Assembly (NCBI RefSeq): GCF_016466415.2
Contig: NZ_CP066771.1
Location: forward strand, 1,922,001-1,986,000
Direction of reading: 5' to 3'
Source: Ralstonia pickettii
GTDB taxonomy: Bacteria; Pseudomonadota; Gammaproteobacteria; Burkholderiales; Burkholderiaceae
DNA: 64,000 nt
The notes under the pieces: generated by a model
Seen by the model: the letters and a program-made list of their open reading frames with translations, nothing else
What the model was told of the DNA's origin: nothing
Databases searched by the model: none
Program-made: the position numbers and the translations under genes
Part shown: positions 21,930 through 30,576 of the stretch, one piece after another
Layout of the letters: every line of letters begins with the position of its first letter
How positions within the stretch are numbered: the stretch's first letter is position 1

Positions 21930-23528
21930 ATGACAACCCGTCCCCTCTTGTGTGTTCCCATCCGCGCCTTGATCCGCAGTTTCGCCGCAGGCGCACTGGC
22001 TGCGGCCGCCGCGATGCCGTTCGCGGCGCAGGCCGACGACTTGCGCATCGGCCTGTCCGCCGACGTCACGTCGATGGACCCGCAATGGAACAACGCCGGC
22101 CCCAACAACGCCATGGCGCTGCATATCTTCGAGTCGCTGGTCTTTCTCGACAAGAACGGCCGCTACACGCCCGGCCTGGCGACCTCGTGGAAACCCGTCG
22201 ATGCCAACACGTGGGAGATCAAGCTCCGCCCCAACGTGAAGTGGAGCGACGGCACGCCGTTCACCGGCGAAGACGTGAAGGCATCGATCGAGCGCCCGGC
22301 ACGCCTGACCAACAGCCCGGGTCCGTTCACGAGCTATACCAAGTCGATTACCGAAGTACAGATCGTCGATCCGCTGACGGTGCGCCTGAAATTGTCGACA
22401 CCGAATTACGCGAGCATCCCAAACGATCTGAACAGCCTGCCCATCATTCCGAAGAAGGTGGCCAACGCGCCGCAGGCGGACTTTGACGCGGGCCGCGCCA
22501 TGATCGGCACGGGCCCGTTCCTGTTCGACCACTTTACGCGCGGGCAGGAAATCGTCCTGAAGAAGAACCCGCACTACTGGGGCCGCGTACCGCAGTGGGA
22601 CAAGGTGACCTTCAAGATCATCACCGACAATGCGGCGCGTACAGCCGCGCTGCTCTCGGGCGATGTGGATGTCGTCGAGGCCGTACCGGCTGCGGACGTG
22701 CCGCGCATCAAGCAAGACGCCAAATTCCACCTCGAACAGCAGGTGTCGTGGCGCACGATTTTCTGGCAGATGGACCAAAGCCGCGATGTGTCGCCGTTCG
22801 TGACCGACAAATCCGGCAAACCGCTGGCCAAGAACCCACTCAAGGACCATCGCGTGCGCGAGGCCATCGCGCTGGCTATCAACCGCGATGCCATCGTCAG
22901 CCGCGTGCTCGAGGGCCAGGGCGTGGTGGCCTCGAGCATCGTGTCACCGCAGATCTTCGGGCACCCGGGGGGCAAACCGATTGCTTATGACCCGGCACGC
23001 GCCAAGAAACTGCTTGCCGAGGCCGGCTATCCGGACGGCTTCGGGCTCACGCTGCACGCCACCAACAACCGCTACCTGAATGACGCGCAAGTCGCGCAAA
23101 CCACCGCGCAGCTGCTCACGCGCATCGGCATCCAGACGAAGGTTGAAACGTTGCCGGTGGCGGCGTATTTCTCGCGCGCGCGTCAGGGCGAGTTCTCGTT
23201 CATGATGCTCGGCTGGGGCTCGGTGGCGGCGGATGTAGCGCTGCGCAGCATTCTCGGCACGCCCAACGCGCAAACCGGTTATGGCTCGTGGAACTGGGGC
23301 CGCTACAGCAACCCGGAACTCGACAAACTGGTACAGACGTCGCTCTCAACGGTCTCGAGCGAACAGGCACACGAGCAGGCTGCCAAAACTGCGGCACGCT
23401 TTGCGCAGACGGACTACGCGATCATCCCGTCGCATCACCAGCTCGCCACGTGGGCCATGCGCAAGGGCATCCGCTACGAGGCGCGCACTGACGAATGGTC
23501 GCTCGCGTGGTTGTTCACCAAGCAATGA
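21930..23528 (+). CDS. ABC transporter substrate-binding protein, family 5 (oligopeptide/dipeptide type)
   Basis: 532 residues. A long signal peptide (about 1-35, ending FAAQA) precedes the mature protein. SBP family 5 signatures are clear: MDPQWNNAGPNNAMALHIFESLVF near the N-terminus and NVKWSDGTPFTGEDVKASIE. The C-terminal lobe ends with peptide-binding-protein-like IIPSHHQLATWAMRKGI. AGGAG lies seven bases before the ATG. No permease or ATPase genes are adjacent, so it is an orphan binding protein serving a transporter encoded elsewhere. Substrate is unknown. Confidence 0.9.
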   Translation: MTTRPLLCVPIRALIRSFAAGALAAAAAMPFAAQADDLRIGLSADVTSMDPQWNNAGPNNAMALHIFESLVFLDKNGRYTPGLATSWKPVDANTWEIKLRPNVKWSDGTPFTGEDVKASIERPARLTNSPGPFTSYTKSITEVQIVDPLTVRLKLSTPNYASIPNDLNSLPIIPKKVANAPQADFDAGRAMIGTGPFLFDHFTRGQEIVLKKNPHYWGRVPQWDKVTFKIITDNAARTAALLSGDVDVVEAVPAADVPRIKQDAKFHLEQQVSWRTIFWQMDQSRDVSPFVTDKSGKPLAKNPLKDHRVREAIALAINRDAIVSRVLEGQGVVASSIVSPQIFGHPGGKPIAYDPARAKKLLAEAGYPDGFGLTLHATNNRYLNDAQVAQTTAQLLTRIGIQTKVETLPVAAYFSRARQGEFSFMMLGWGSVAADVALRSILGTPNAQTGYGSWNWGRYSNPELDKLVQTSLSTVSSEQAHEQAAKTAARFAQTDYAIIPSHHQLATWAMRKGIRYEARTDEWSLAWLFTKQ

Positions 23529-23684
23529 TGATCGCTTGGTAACGAACACCGTGCCGTAACGCGCCGTTACAGCAAATTCGCCTGATGTGCCGCATTGGAG
23601 ACGCATTGGGGCAACTAGCAGGAACTTTCGTCCTTAGCTTTCCTCTATCATGGCGATTTCCACGCCGATACCCTGTAACTCGTG

Positions 23685-24521
23685 ATGTTGCGACCCAAAC
23701 TACTCTGTCTCGGCGTCGTTGCTTTGCTGGCCGCCTGCTCCAACCTGCAGACTGAACCGACCAACCCGTCGGGCCAGGCCACCAACGCCACGCCGAGCAC
23801 CCCGGCCGCTCAAGCCAAGCCGGTTATACAGCCCGCCGCCACCACGCCGCCCATCGTCTTCGGCTCGACCGACAGCAGCGGCACGACCACGGTCAACCTG
23901 CCGTCCAAGGACAAGATGAGCCTGTCCGAGTACCGCGCACAAACCCGTGACCGCCTGATTCAATCGGAAGGTGCCCGCCCCGACGTGGCCGACTGCGCAG
24001 CGCACGCGAGCTGGATCATTCCGCGCTCGACCAATTTCGACCAGTTCCGCCTGCCAACCGGCGCGCTCTCCAACGACCAGGCCAAGGTCGAGCCATGGGA
24101 CTCGCGCTTCTCGTCGAGCAAGCAAGGGGCGATCAAGGTGTCGAGCGTGGTCAGCTTCAATGCCGCCGTGCACAAGCGCGGCACGGGCAATGACCAGTGG
24201 GAACCCGTGCGTGTGCGCTGCGGGTATGACGAAGGGATGATGCTGGCGTATGAGCTTCTCGACGCCAACGGCCAGCCGTTCGCTGCGCCGGCCGCTGCGC
24301 CCGCGTCGTCGACAGCGCGCACGCATTGCCGCCGCGGCCATCGCTGCACGACCAGTGCGGCGGCGCGCGGGAAGAGCACAGCCAAGGGCAAGGCCTCGAC
24401 AAAAGCGACGGCCAAGTCGGCCAAGGGCGGCGGCACCGCCAAGACCAAGTCGACCACGGCAAGCAAATCCACCGCCAAGTCGACGGCAAAGAAGACGACG
24501 AAGAAGTCGTCCTCCAACTAA
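23685..24521 (+). CDS. Lipoprotein with histone H1-like Lys/Ala/Thr-rich C-terminal tail
   Basis: 278 residues from ATG 23685 (a GTG directly before is an alternative). A lipoprotein signal ends at LLAAC (Cys18). A Pro/Thr/Ala linker follows. The folded part (about 80-190) contains SLSEYRAQTRDRLI, two cysteines (ADCAAHASWIIPRSTNFDQ and VRVRCGYDEG) and is otherwise unfamiliar. The last ~60 residues are a Lys/Ala/Thr/Ser repeat tail resembling bacterial histone H1-like proteins, odd on an outer-membrane lipoprotein; it may bind envelope polyanions. The SSTARTHCRRGHRC segment joining the two parts reads oddly and could mark an old frameshift. Confidence 0.7.
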   Translation: MLRPKLLCLGVVALLAACSNLQTEPTNPSGQATNATPSTPAAQAKPVIQPAATTPPIVFGSTDSSGTTTVNLPSKDKMSLSEYRAQTRDRLIQSEGARPDVADCAAHASWIIPRSTNFDQFRLPTGALSNDQAKVEPWDSRFSSSKQGAIKVSSVVSFNAAVHKRGTGNDQWEPVRVRCGYDEGMMLAYELLDANGQPFAAPAAAPASSTARTHCRRGHRCTTSAAARGKSTAKGKASTKATAKSAKGGGTAKTKSTTASKSTAKSTAKKTTKKSSSN

Positions 24522-24527
24522 GCGCAA

Positions 24528-24551
24528 TGCGCCGCCGACCCAGGCGGCGCA
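24528..24551. terminator. Hairpin between convergent genes (bidirectional terminator candidate)
   Basis: Perfect 9-bp stem TGCGCCGCC / GGCGGCGCA with loop GACCCA, between the convergent lipoprotein (plus) and carboxypeptidase (minus) genes. GTTT follows on the plus side and only a weak T content on the minus side, so termination strength is uncertain. Confidence 0.6.
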
Positions 24552-24561
24552 GCGTTTATCT

Positions 24562-25707
24562 TCAGCCGAGATACTCCAGGATCGCCTGCAGCATGGCCGC
24601 GCCCAATGCGGCGCTGCGGGCGCCATCCCAGCCCACGCGCGCGTCGGGCAGGTCGGCGTTGTCCTTGAAAGGCATTTCCAGCGTCAACGACAGGCAGCCA
24701 TACGTGTGGCCGATGTACTTGGAGGCGAGCTTGAGCGCGTCTTCGTTGTACTTGCTGGCCTCGTAGCCGTATCGCGTCTGGAAGTCGGGGGATGCACGCA
24801 GGAACGCCGCGACAAAGCGGTCCTGGTCGGCACGCTGTGCATCGGTAAAGCCCGGCAGCATTTCGCTGCCCGCCACAAACACATAAGGCAGCGCCTCGTC
24901 GCCGTGGATGTCGAAAAACAGGTCGACGCCGGTTTGCTCGATGGCCTGCCGCACCGCCAGCACCTCGGGGCTGCGCTGCGCGTCGGGTTCCATCCACTCG
25001 CGGTTCAGGTTGGCGCCTGCGCCATTGGTGCGCAGGTTGCCCAGGGACGAGCCATCCGGGTTCATGTTCGGCACGATATGGAAGACGGCGCGCTCGGCGA
25101 GCACGCGACCGAAGGGATCGCCACTCCAGACACCTTGACGCGTCAGACGTGCGAGCAGCCCTTCAACGAACCACTCGGCCATCGTCTCGCCCGGATGCTG
25201 GCGCGCGATGATCCACACGTTTTTCTTGCCGGGACCGGGTTCGCCGACGGTGATGCTCGTCATGTCGCGGCCCTGCACCGTTTGCCCCAAGCGCTGCGTG
25301 CGCACGCCCGGCTGCGTCTGCGCAGCGGCCACCAGCGAGAGGTGGCGCTCATCCGAATACGGCTCGAAATAGGCAAACCAGATGCTGTCGTACTCGGGCG
25401 TCACCTCGATCGTCAACGTCTTGCCGTCATAGCGGGTCGGCACGCGGAACCAATGCTCGCGGTCGTACGAGGCGACGGCGCGGTAGTCCTTCCAGCCGGA
25501 GGCATAGGTGCATTCGCCGGCGTTTTCCAGCGCGAGCGTGCAGGCCTGGCCCAGCACCCCTTGCAGGCGGAAGTGAAACCATTGCGTGAAGTCGGCGTGC
25601 GAATCGCGGCGAATACGCAGGCGGATGGCATCGGCGCGGGCCGCATCGACGATTTCGATGGCGCCGCTGTCGAACGCGCTGGAGATGTGCGGTTGCGTGG
25701 CTGTCAT
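24562..25707 (-). CDS. M14 family zinc carboxypeptidase (cytosolic AGBL-like subfamily)
   Basis: 381 residues from the ATG at 25707 (AGGA eight bases upstream); an ATG at 25722 overlapping the yaaA stop would add five residues. An N-terminal beta-sandwich (about 1-130) precedes the peptidase domain, as in cytosolic carboxypeptidases. Zinc ligands are in ARQHPGETMAEW (His, Glu) and FDIHGDE (His); NPDGSSLGNLRTN and NLNREW form the substrate pocket; the catalytic Glu is in LTLEMPF. No signal peptide, so it is cytoplasmic. It follows yaaA with overlap or near overlap, implying co-transcription. Physiological substrate is unknown. Confidence 0.87.
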   Translation of the reverse strand: MTATQPHISSAFDSGAIEIVDAARADAIRLRIRRDSHADFTQWFHFRLQGVLGQACTLALENAGECTYASGWKDYRAVASYDREHWFRVPTRYDGKTLTIEVTPEYDSIWFAYFEPYSDERHLSLVAAAQTQPGVRTQRLGQTVQGRDMTSITVGEPGPGKKNVWIIARQHPGETMAEWFVEGLLARLTRQGVWSGDPFGRVLAERAVFHIVPNMNPDGSSLGNLRTNGAGANLNREWMEPDAQRSPEVLAVRQAIEQTGVDLFFDIHGDEALPYVFVAGSEMLPGFTDAQRADQDRFVAAFLRASPDFQTRYGYEASKYNEDALKLASKYIGHTYGCLSLTLEMPFKDNADLPDARVGWDGARSAALGAAMLQAILEYLG

Positions 25708-25721
25708 GTCGGATCCTGTCA

Positions 25722-26495
25722 TCAGGTGAGCTTGCGGCGGAAGATCCAGCGCTCGTCGTCGGAATCGGCAGCGACAAACGCATAGCCGTCGACATCGAAC
25801 GTCTTGAGCTTGCGCGGATCGGTGATGCGGTGCTCGATCGCATAGCGCGCCATCAGACCGCGCGCACGCTTGGCGTAGAACGAAATGATCTTGTACTGGC
25901 CGTTCTTCCAGTCCTCAAAAACCGGCGTGACGATGCGGGCCTTGAGCACCTTGGGCCGCACCACCTTGAAATACTCTTCCGACGCGAGATTGACGAGCAC
26001 GGCGTCGTCGTCCTGCTTGAAGAGCTTGTTCAGCGCCAGGGTCACCTCGTCGCCCCAGAAGGCGTACAAATCCTTGCCGCGCGGATTGGCCAGGCGCGTG
26101 CCCATTTCGAGGCGATACGGCTGCATCCAGTCGAGCGGGCGCAGCACGCCGTACAGCCCCGACAGGATCCGCAGATGCTTCTGCGCGAACTGCAGATCGT
26201 CTACCGCCAGCGAGTTGGCATCGAGCCCGCCGTAGACATCGCCGTCGAAGGCCAGTGCGGCCTGCTTGCTGTTTTCGGCAGTGAATTCGGGCGACCAATC
26301 GGCATAGCGCGTGGCATTGAGCGCCGCCAACGGGTCGGAAATGTGCATGAGCGTGCCGATCTGGGCCGGCGACAGCTTGCGAAGCACGTCAATGAGTTCT
26401 GCGGAGCGCTCGATGAAATCGGGCAGCGTGTGGGTCTTGGTGCGCGGCGGCGTGTCGTAGTCGAGCGACTTGGCCGGCGAGAGGACGATGATCAT
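25722..26495 (-). CDS. yaaA: Peroxide stress protein YaaA (DUF328/UPF0246)
   Basis: 257 residues. It begins [16 protein letters not shown], the family's signature start, and has [22 protein letters not shown] and the C-terminal [15 protein letters not shown]. In E. coli YaaA limits free iron and oxidative DNA damage during hydrogen peroxide stress; it also binds DNA. The stop shares one base with an upstream candidate start of the carboxypeptidase. It is divergent from the PIN-domain gene with 37 bases between starts. Confidence 0.93.
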   Translation of the reverse strand: MIIVLSPAKSLDYDTPPRTKTHTLPDFIERSAELIDVLRKLSPAQIGTLMHISDPLAALNATRYADWSPEFTAENSKQAALAFDGDVYGGLDANSLAVDDLQFAQKHLRILSGLYGVLRPLDWMQPYRLEMGTRLANPRGKDLYAFWGDEVTLALNKLFKQDDDAVLVNLASEEYFKVVRPKVLKARIVTPVFEDWKNGQYKIISFYAKRARGLMARYAIEHRITDPRKLKTFDVDGYAFVAADSDDERWIFRRKLT

Positions 26496-26532
26496 GTCAG
26501 AATCGCGGTTCACAAGTCTGGAATTGTATCGA

Positions 26533-27057
26533 ATGGCAGACGCTGCCGCCCTCGCCCACTCCACCCAGGCTCCGGCCCCGCGCGTGGTGCTGGACTCCAA
26601 CATCTGGGTCGACATCCTGATCTTCGACGATGCGGTTGCGCGCCCGATCCGCGCTGCGCTGGAAGCCGGCCGGCTGGACGCCATCATCAGCCCCGCCTGC
26701 CGCGAAGAACTGCGCCGCGTGCTCGGCTATCCGCAATTCGCCCGCTACGCCGTCGACACGCAGGCCGCACTCGCATGGGTCGATCGCGTGACCCGATCCG
26801 TCGCCGATCCTGAAGATGCGGCCCGCGTGCAAGGCGAAGCGTTCGTCCCGCGCTGCAAGGATCGCGACGACCAGAAATTTCTCGCGCTCGCCGATGCCGC
26901 CGACGTTGCCTATCTCGTTTCCAAGGACCGCGCCGTGCTCAAGCTCAAGCGCCGCATGGCCAAGTATTGCGACGTGGCGGTGCTGCCGCCCAAGCAGTTC
27001 GTCGCGCTGGTCCAGTTGGAAAACGCGCCCCTTGCCGCAATCCCAAATCAAGCCTGA
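26533..27057 (+). CDS. PIN-domain protein, putative toxin-like RNase (COG1569 type)
   Basis: 174 residues from ATG 26533; an upstream start would invade the divergent yaaA. PIN catalytic acidic residues are visible: [12 protein letters not shown] (first Asp), SPACREEL (Glu), and [17 protein letters not shown] (Asp pair), followed by [12 protein letters not shown] proteins of this group are annotated as toxin components, but no antitoxin ORF is adjacent. It is followed after 12 bases by an aminotransferase, so it looks like a housekeeping co-transcribed gene. Possible RNase; target unknown. Confidence 0.8.
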   Translation: MADAAALAHSTQAPAPRVVLDSNIWVDILIFDDAVARPIRAALEAGRLDAIISPACREELRRVLGYPQFARYAVDTQAALAWVDRVTRSVADPEDAARVQGEAFVPRCKDRDDQKFLALADAADVAYLVSKDRAVLKLKRRMAKYCDVAVLPPKQFVALVQLENAPLAAIPNQA

Positions 27058-27069
27058 AACCGTCTTGTC

Positions 27070-28242
27070 ATGACCACTGTTGAATCGCTCGCGCCCATCG
27101 CCCCGCCGCCGTCGCGCCTGCCGAATGTCGGCACCACCATCTTCACCGTGATGTCTGCGCTGGCCGTGGAAAAGCAGGCCGTCAACCTGGGCCAGGGCTT
27201 TCCTGATTTCGATTGCGACCCGCGCATCGTCGATGCGGTGTCCGACGCCATGCGCGCCGGCCTGAACCAATACCCGCCGATGACGGGCGTGCCCGCCCTG
27301 CGCCAGGCCATCGCCGCCAAGGTCGCCAATCTGTACGGCCACGCTTACGATGCCGACCGCGAGATCACCATCACCGCCGGCGCCACGCAGGCGTTGCTGA
27401 CGACCGTACTGTGCTGCGTGCATCCGGGCGACGAAGTCATCGTGTTCGAGCCGACGTACGACAGCTACATTCCGTCGATTGAACTGGCGGGCGGCAAGGT
27501 CGTGCCGATCACGCTGAACGCGCCGGACTTTCGCATCCCGTTCGACACGCTGGCGGCGGCCATCACGCGGCGCACGCGCCTGATCATGCTCAACACGCCG
27601 CACAACCCGACCGGCACGGTCTGGCATGCGGACGACATGCGCAAGCTCGCCGAGATCCTCGCGCCCACCAACGTGCTGCTGCTCTCCGATGAGGTGTACG
27701 AGCACATGGTGTACGACGGCGTGCCGCATGCCTCGGTGGCGCGCATTCCCGAGCTGGCGCATCGCGCTTTCGTGGTGTCGAGCTTCGGCAAGACGTATCA
27801 CGTGACGGGCTGGAAGGTCGGCTACGTGGCCGCCCCCGCCGCGCTGATGGCGGAATTCCGCAAGGTGCACCAGTTCAACGTGTTCACCGTCAACACGCCG
27901 GTGCAGCACGGCCTGGCGAACTACATGGCGGATCCGCGCCCGTATCTGGAGTTGCCGGCGTTCTACCAGCGCAAGCGCGACCTCTTCCGCGCTGGGCTGG
28001 AGAACACGCGCTTCAAGCTTCTGCCCTGCCAGGGGACGTACTTCCAGTGCGTGGATTACAGCGCAATCTCCGATCTGCCCGAGGCCGAGTTCGCCAAGTG
28101 GCTGACGAGCGAGATTGGCGTGGCGGCAATTCCCGTGTCGGCGTTCTACTCGCAGCCGCACGAATCGGGCGTGGTGCGCTTCTGCTTCGCCAAAAAAGAC
28201 GAAACGCTCCAGGTCGCCCTGGAGCGTTTGTCGAAGGTGTAA
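27070..28242 (+). CDS. PLP-dependent aminotransferase, YbdL/methionine aminotransferase type
   Basis: 390 residues, class I/II fold. Landmarks are LGQGFPDFDCDP, QYPPMTGVPALRQAI, TAGATQALL, NTPHNPTG, LSDEVYEHMVYDG and the PLP lysine in SSFGKTYHVTGWKVGY. The close match to E. coli YbdL suggests transamination of methionine or aromatic residues with keto acids; kynurenine-aminotransferase-like activity is an alternative. It lies 12 bases after the PIN gene. The last codons contain a 12-bp perfect hairpin. Confidence 0.88.
   Translation: MTTVESLAPIAPPPSRLPNVGTTIFTVMSALAVEKQAVNLGQGFPDFDCDPRIVDAVSDAMRAGLNQYPPMTGVPALRQAIAAKVANLYGHAYDADREITITAGATQALLTTVLCCVHPGDEVIVFEPTYDSYIPSIELAGGKVVPITLNAPDFRIPFDTLAAAITRRTRLIMLNTPHNPTGTVWHADDMRKLAEILAPTNVLLLSDEVYEHMVYDGVPHASVARIPELAHRAFVVSSFGKTYHVTGWKVGYVAAPAALMAEFRKVHQFNVFTVNTPVQHGLANYMADPRPYLELPAFYQRKRDLFRAGLENTRFKLLPCQGTYFQCVDYSAISDLPEAEFAKWLTSEIGVAAIPVSAFYSQPHESGVVRFCFAKKDETLQVALERLSKV
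28202..28229. terminator. 12-bp perfect hairpin inside the 3' end of the aminotransferase gene
   Basis: AAACGCTCCAGG / CCTGGAGCGTTT with TCGC loop, lying 13 bases before the stop. It faces the convergent GST gene. No T-run follows, so it may be a transcript-end stabiliser shared by both convergent mRNAs, or chance coding symmetry. Confidence 0.45.
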
Positions 28243-28262
28243 AACCGTAAGGCCGAGGCCGA

Positions 28263-28916
28263 TCAGCGCTTGCTGGCGTAGTGCGCAAGCATCTGCTCGA
28301 GATTGGCCTTGCTGTCTGCCCGCACTTTCTGCACGTTGGGATTCTCGGCCATCTTGGCCAGGTAAGGCTTGACGCCTTCGACCTGCGCCAGCAGGTCTTC
28401 ACCGTAGATGATCTTGGTAGCCTGACTCACCAGCGGGAAGTGCACGATGGCCGCGCAGTCCGCAATGGTGAACGTGTCGCCCGCTACGTAAGGCGAGAAC
28501 TTGAACAGCTTGGCCGCCGCCGGGATGTTCTTCTGCAGTTGTTCGCGCACCTTGACCTTCAGGTTGTCGCTGATCTTGCCGCCGAAGAACGCCTCGGGAA
28601 ACAACTGGCGCGCCACCAACTCCAGGTGCAGCTCCAGGAACGTCACCACCTCTCGCACCTTGGCTGCCTGGAACGGATCGGCCGGAACCAGCGGATGCTC
28701 CGGATAACGCGCCTCCAGATAGTCGACAATGACCTGCGATTCGCACATGCCGAGATCGCCATCCTTCAGATACGGCACCTTGTGCAGCGGCGAGATTTCG
28801 CCGTCGGTCTGGTCCGGCCAGCGCAGTGATTCCTCAAAAGGGAGTCCCTTTTCCAGCAGGGCGAGCTTGACCTTGTTGTAGTAGTTGCTCGCGGCAAAAC
28901 CGTATAGCGTCAGCAT
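28263..28916 (-). CDS. Glutathione S-transferase family protein
   Basis: 217 residues. The N-terminal thioredoxin-like domain has MLTLYGFAASNYYNKVKLALLEKG, KVPYLKDGD (cis-Pro) and ESQVIVDYLEARYP, where Glu-Ser binds the glutathione gamma-glutamyl group. The C-terminal all-helical domain has FTIADCAAIVHFP. Two adjacent tyrosines or the Ser near residue 10 could be catalytic. It is convergent with the aminotransferase and divergent from the 3-hydroxyacyl-CoA dehydrogenase gene. Substrate is unknown. Confidence 0.87.
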   Translation of the reverse strand: MLTLYGFAASNYYNKVKLALLEKGLPFEESLRWPDQTDGEISPLHKVPYLKDGDLGMCESQVIVDYLEARYPEHPLVPADPFQAAKVREVVTFLELHLELVARQLFPEAFFGGKISDNLKVKVREQLQKNIPAAAKLFKFSPYVAGDTFTIADCAAIVHFPLVSQATKIIYGEDLLAQVEGVKPYLAKMAENPNVQKVRADSKANLEQMLAHYASKR

Positions 28917-29025
28917 GAACCCATCTCCTTGGTAATTTGGCCGTCCGTTATGGTCGGTGCGGATGCCAGAAATCGCACGCTCGTGCTATTTTAGCCAGAC
29001 TTCTTTCGATCGCAGCGGATTTCAT

Positions 29026-30534
29026 ATGCAGACTATCGGGATTGTGGGCACCGGCGCCATGGGGCGAGGCATTGCACAGATCGCGGCCCAGGCAGGTTTG
29101 CGCGTCAAACTGTTCGACGCCAATCCGCAAGCCGTGGAAGCGGCGCGCACTGCACTGGCCGATACGCTCGCCAAGCTTGCTTCCAAGGGCAAGCTCACAG
29201 CGGATGACGCCGACGCCACAATCGCCCGCCTGATTCCTGCCGGCGCCCTGACCGACCTCGCCGACTGCGATCTCGTGGTCGAGGCCATCGTCGAAAAGCT
29301 CGACGTCAAGCGCGACCTCTTCCGTCAGCTCGAAGACATCGTTCGCGCGGACGCCATCCTGGCGTCAAATACGTCGTCGCTGTCGATCACGGCGATCGCC
29401 GCGACATGCAAGCACCCCGAACGCGTCGCGGGCTTTCACTTCTTCAATCCGGTGCCGCTGATGAAGGTGGTCGAAGTCATCGACGGCCTGCGCAGCGCGC
29501 CCGCCACCGGTGATGCCCTAGCCGCCCTCGCCCAGCGCATGGGGCACACCGCCGTGCGCTGCATCGACATGCCGGGCTTCATCGTCAACCACGCCGGGCG
29601 CGGCATGAATACCGAAGGGCTGCGCGTGGCGCAGGAAAGTGTGGCGGCCTATGCGGACATCGACGCTATCATGCGCGAGCAGGCCGGCTTCCGCATGGGG
29701 CCGTTCGAGTTGATGGACCTCACAGGGCTGGACGTTTCGCACCCGGTGATGGAATCGGTCTACCGCCAGTTCTACGACGAGCCGCGCTATCGTCCGTCGC
29801 AGATCACAGCGGTTCGCTTTGCCGGCGGCATTCTGGGCCGCAAGACGGGCGAAGGTTTCTATCGTTATCCGGATGGACAGAAGCAAGTCCCCGCCGAAGC
29901 GCCCGCCCCGTCTGCGCGCCCGTCTTCGGTGTGGATCAGCCGCGCGCATGACGCCGGCCACGCCGCAGCGCAGCGCCTGTTGCTCGATCTGGGCATCACG
30001 CCCGAAGCCGGTTCCAAACCGTCCGCCGACGCATTGATCATCGTGACGCCGCGCGGGCTGGATGCGACGGCCTGCGTGGCCGCCGAGGGGCTCGACGCAC
30101 GCCGCACCGTCGCACTCGACACGCTCTATCCGTTTGCCGCCACCAAGCGCCGCACGCTGATGACCACACCCGCCACCGATGCGGCCTACCGCGATGCCGC
30201 ACACGGCTTGCTCGCGTCCGACGGCGTACCGGTCACGGTGATCCGCGATTCGGGTGGCTTTGTCGCGCAGCGCATCGTCGCATGCATCGTCAACATCGCG
30301 TGCGATATCGCACAGCAGCGCATTGCTACGCCTACCGACATCGACCTCGCTGTCACGCTGGGGCTCGGTTATCCCAAAGGGCCGCTGGCACTCGGCGATA
30401 CGCTGGGCACGAACGCCATCCTTGAAGTCCTGCAGAACCTCTACGTGCTGTATGGCGATCCGCGCTATCGCCCGAGCCCGTGGCTGCTGCGCCGTGCCCG
30501 TCTCGGCATGTCGCTGCTCACGCCTGATGCCTGA
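29026..30534 (+). CDS. 3-hydroxyacyl-CoA dehydrogenase with duplicated C-terminal domain (PaaH/HbdA type)
   Basis: 502 residues. It has an NAD-binding start IGIVGTGAMGRGIAQIAA, HFFNPVPLMKVVEV and the catalytic region with Glu in LVVEAIVE and His in GFHFFNP. The C-terminal part (about 290-500) contains a second 3HCDH domain, giving the ~500-residue form seen in PaaH-type dehydrogenases rather than the ~285-residue form. It oxidises (S)-3-hydroxyacyl-CoA. It is first in a plus-strand run with an enoyl-CoA hydratase 42 bases downstream, then a phosphatase and a kinase, all closely spaced. Confidence 0.9.
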   Translation: MQTIGIVGTGAMGRGIAQIAAQAGLRVKLFDANPQAVEAARTALADTLAKLASKGKLTADDADATIARLIPAGALTDLADCDLVVEAIVEKLDVKRDLFRQLEDIVRADAILASNTSSLSITAIAATCKHPERVAGFHFFNPVPLMKVVEVIDGLRSAPATGDALAALAQRMGHTAVRCIDMPGFIVNHAGRGMNTEGLRVAQESVAAYADIDAIMREQAGFRMGPFELMDLTGLDVSHPVMESVYRQFYDEPRYRPSQITAVRFAGGILGRKTGEGFYRYPDGQKQVPAEAPAPSARPSSVWISRAHDAGHAAAQRLLLDLGITPEAGSKPSADALIIVTPRGLDATACVAAEGLDARRTVALDTLYPFAATKRRTLMTTPATDAAYRDAAHGLLASDGVPVTVIRDSGGFVAQRIVACIVNIACDIAQQRIATPTDIDLAVTLGLGYPKGPLALGDTLGTNAILEVLQNLYVLYGDPRYRPSPWLLRRARLGMSLLTPDA

Positions 30535-30576
30535 TACGCCTGACGCCTGATTGCCGCTTACCCTGACGAGGCCGCC

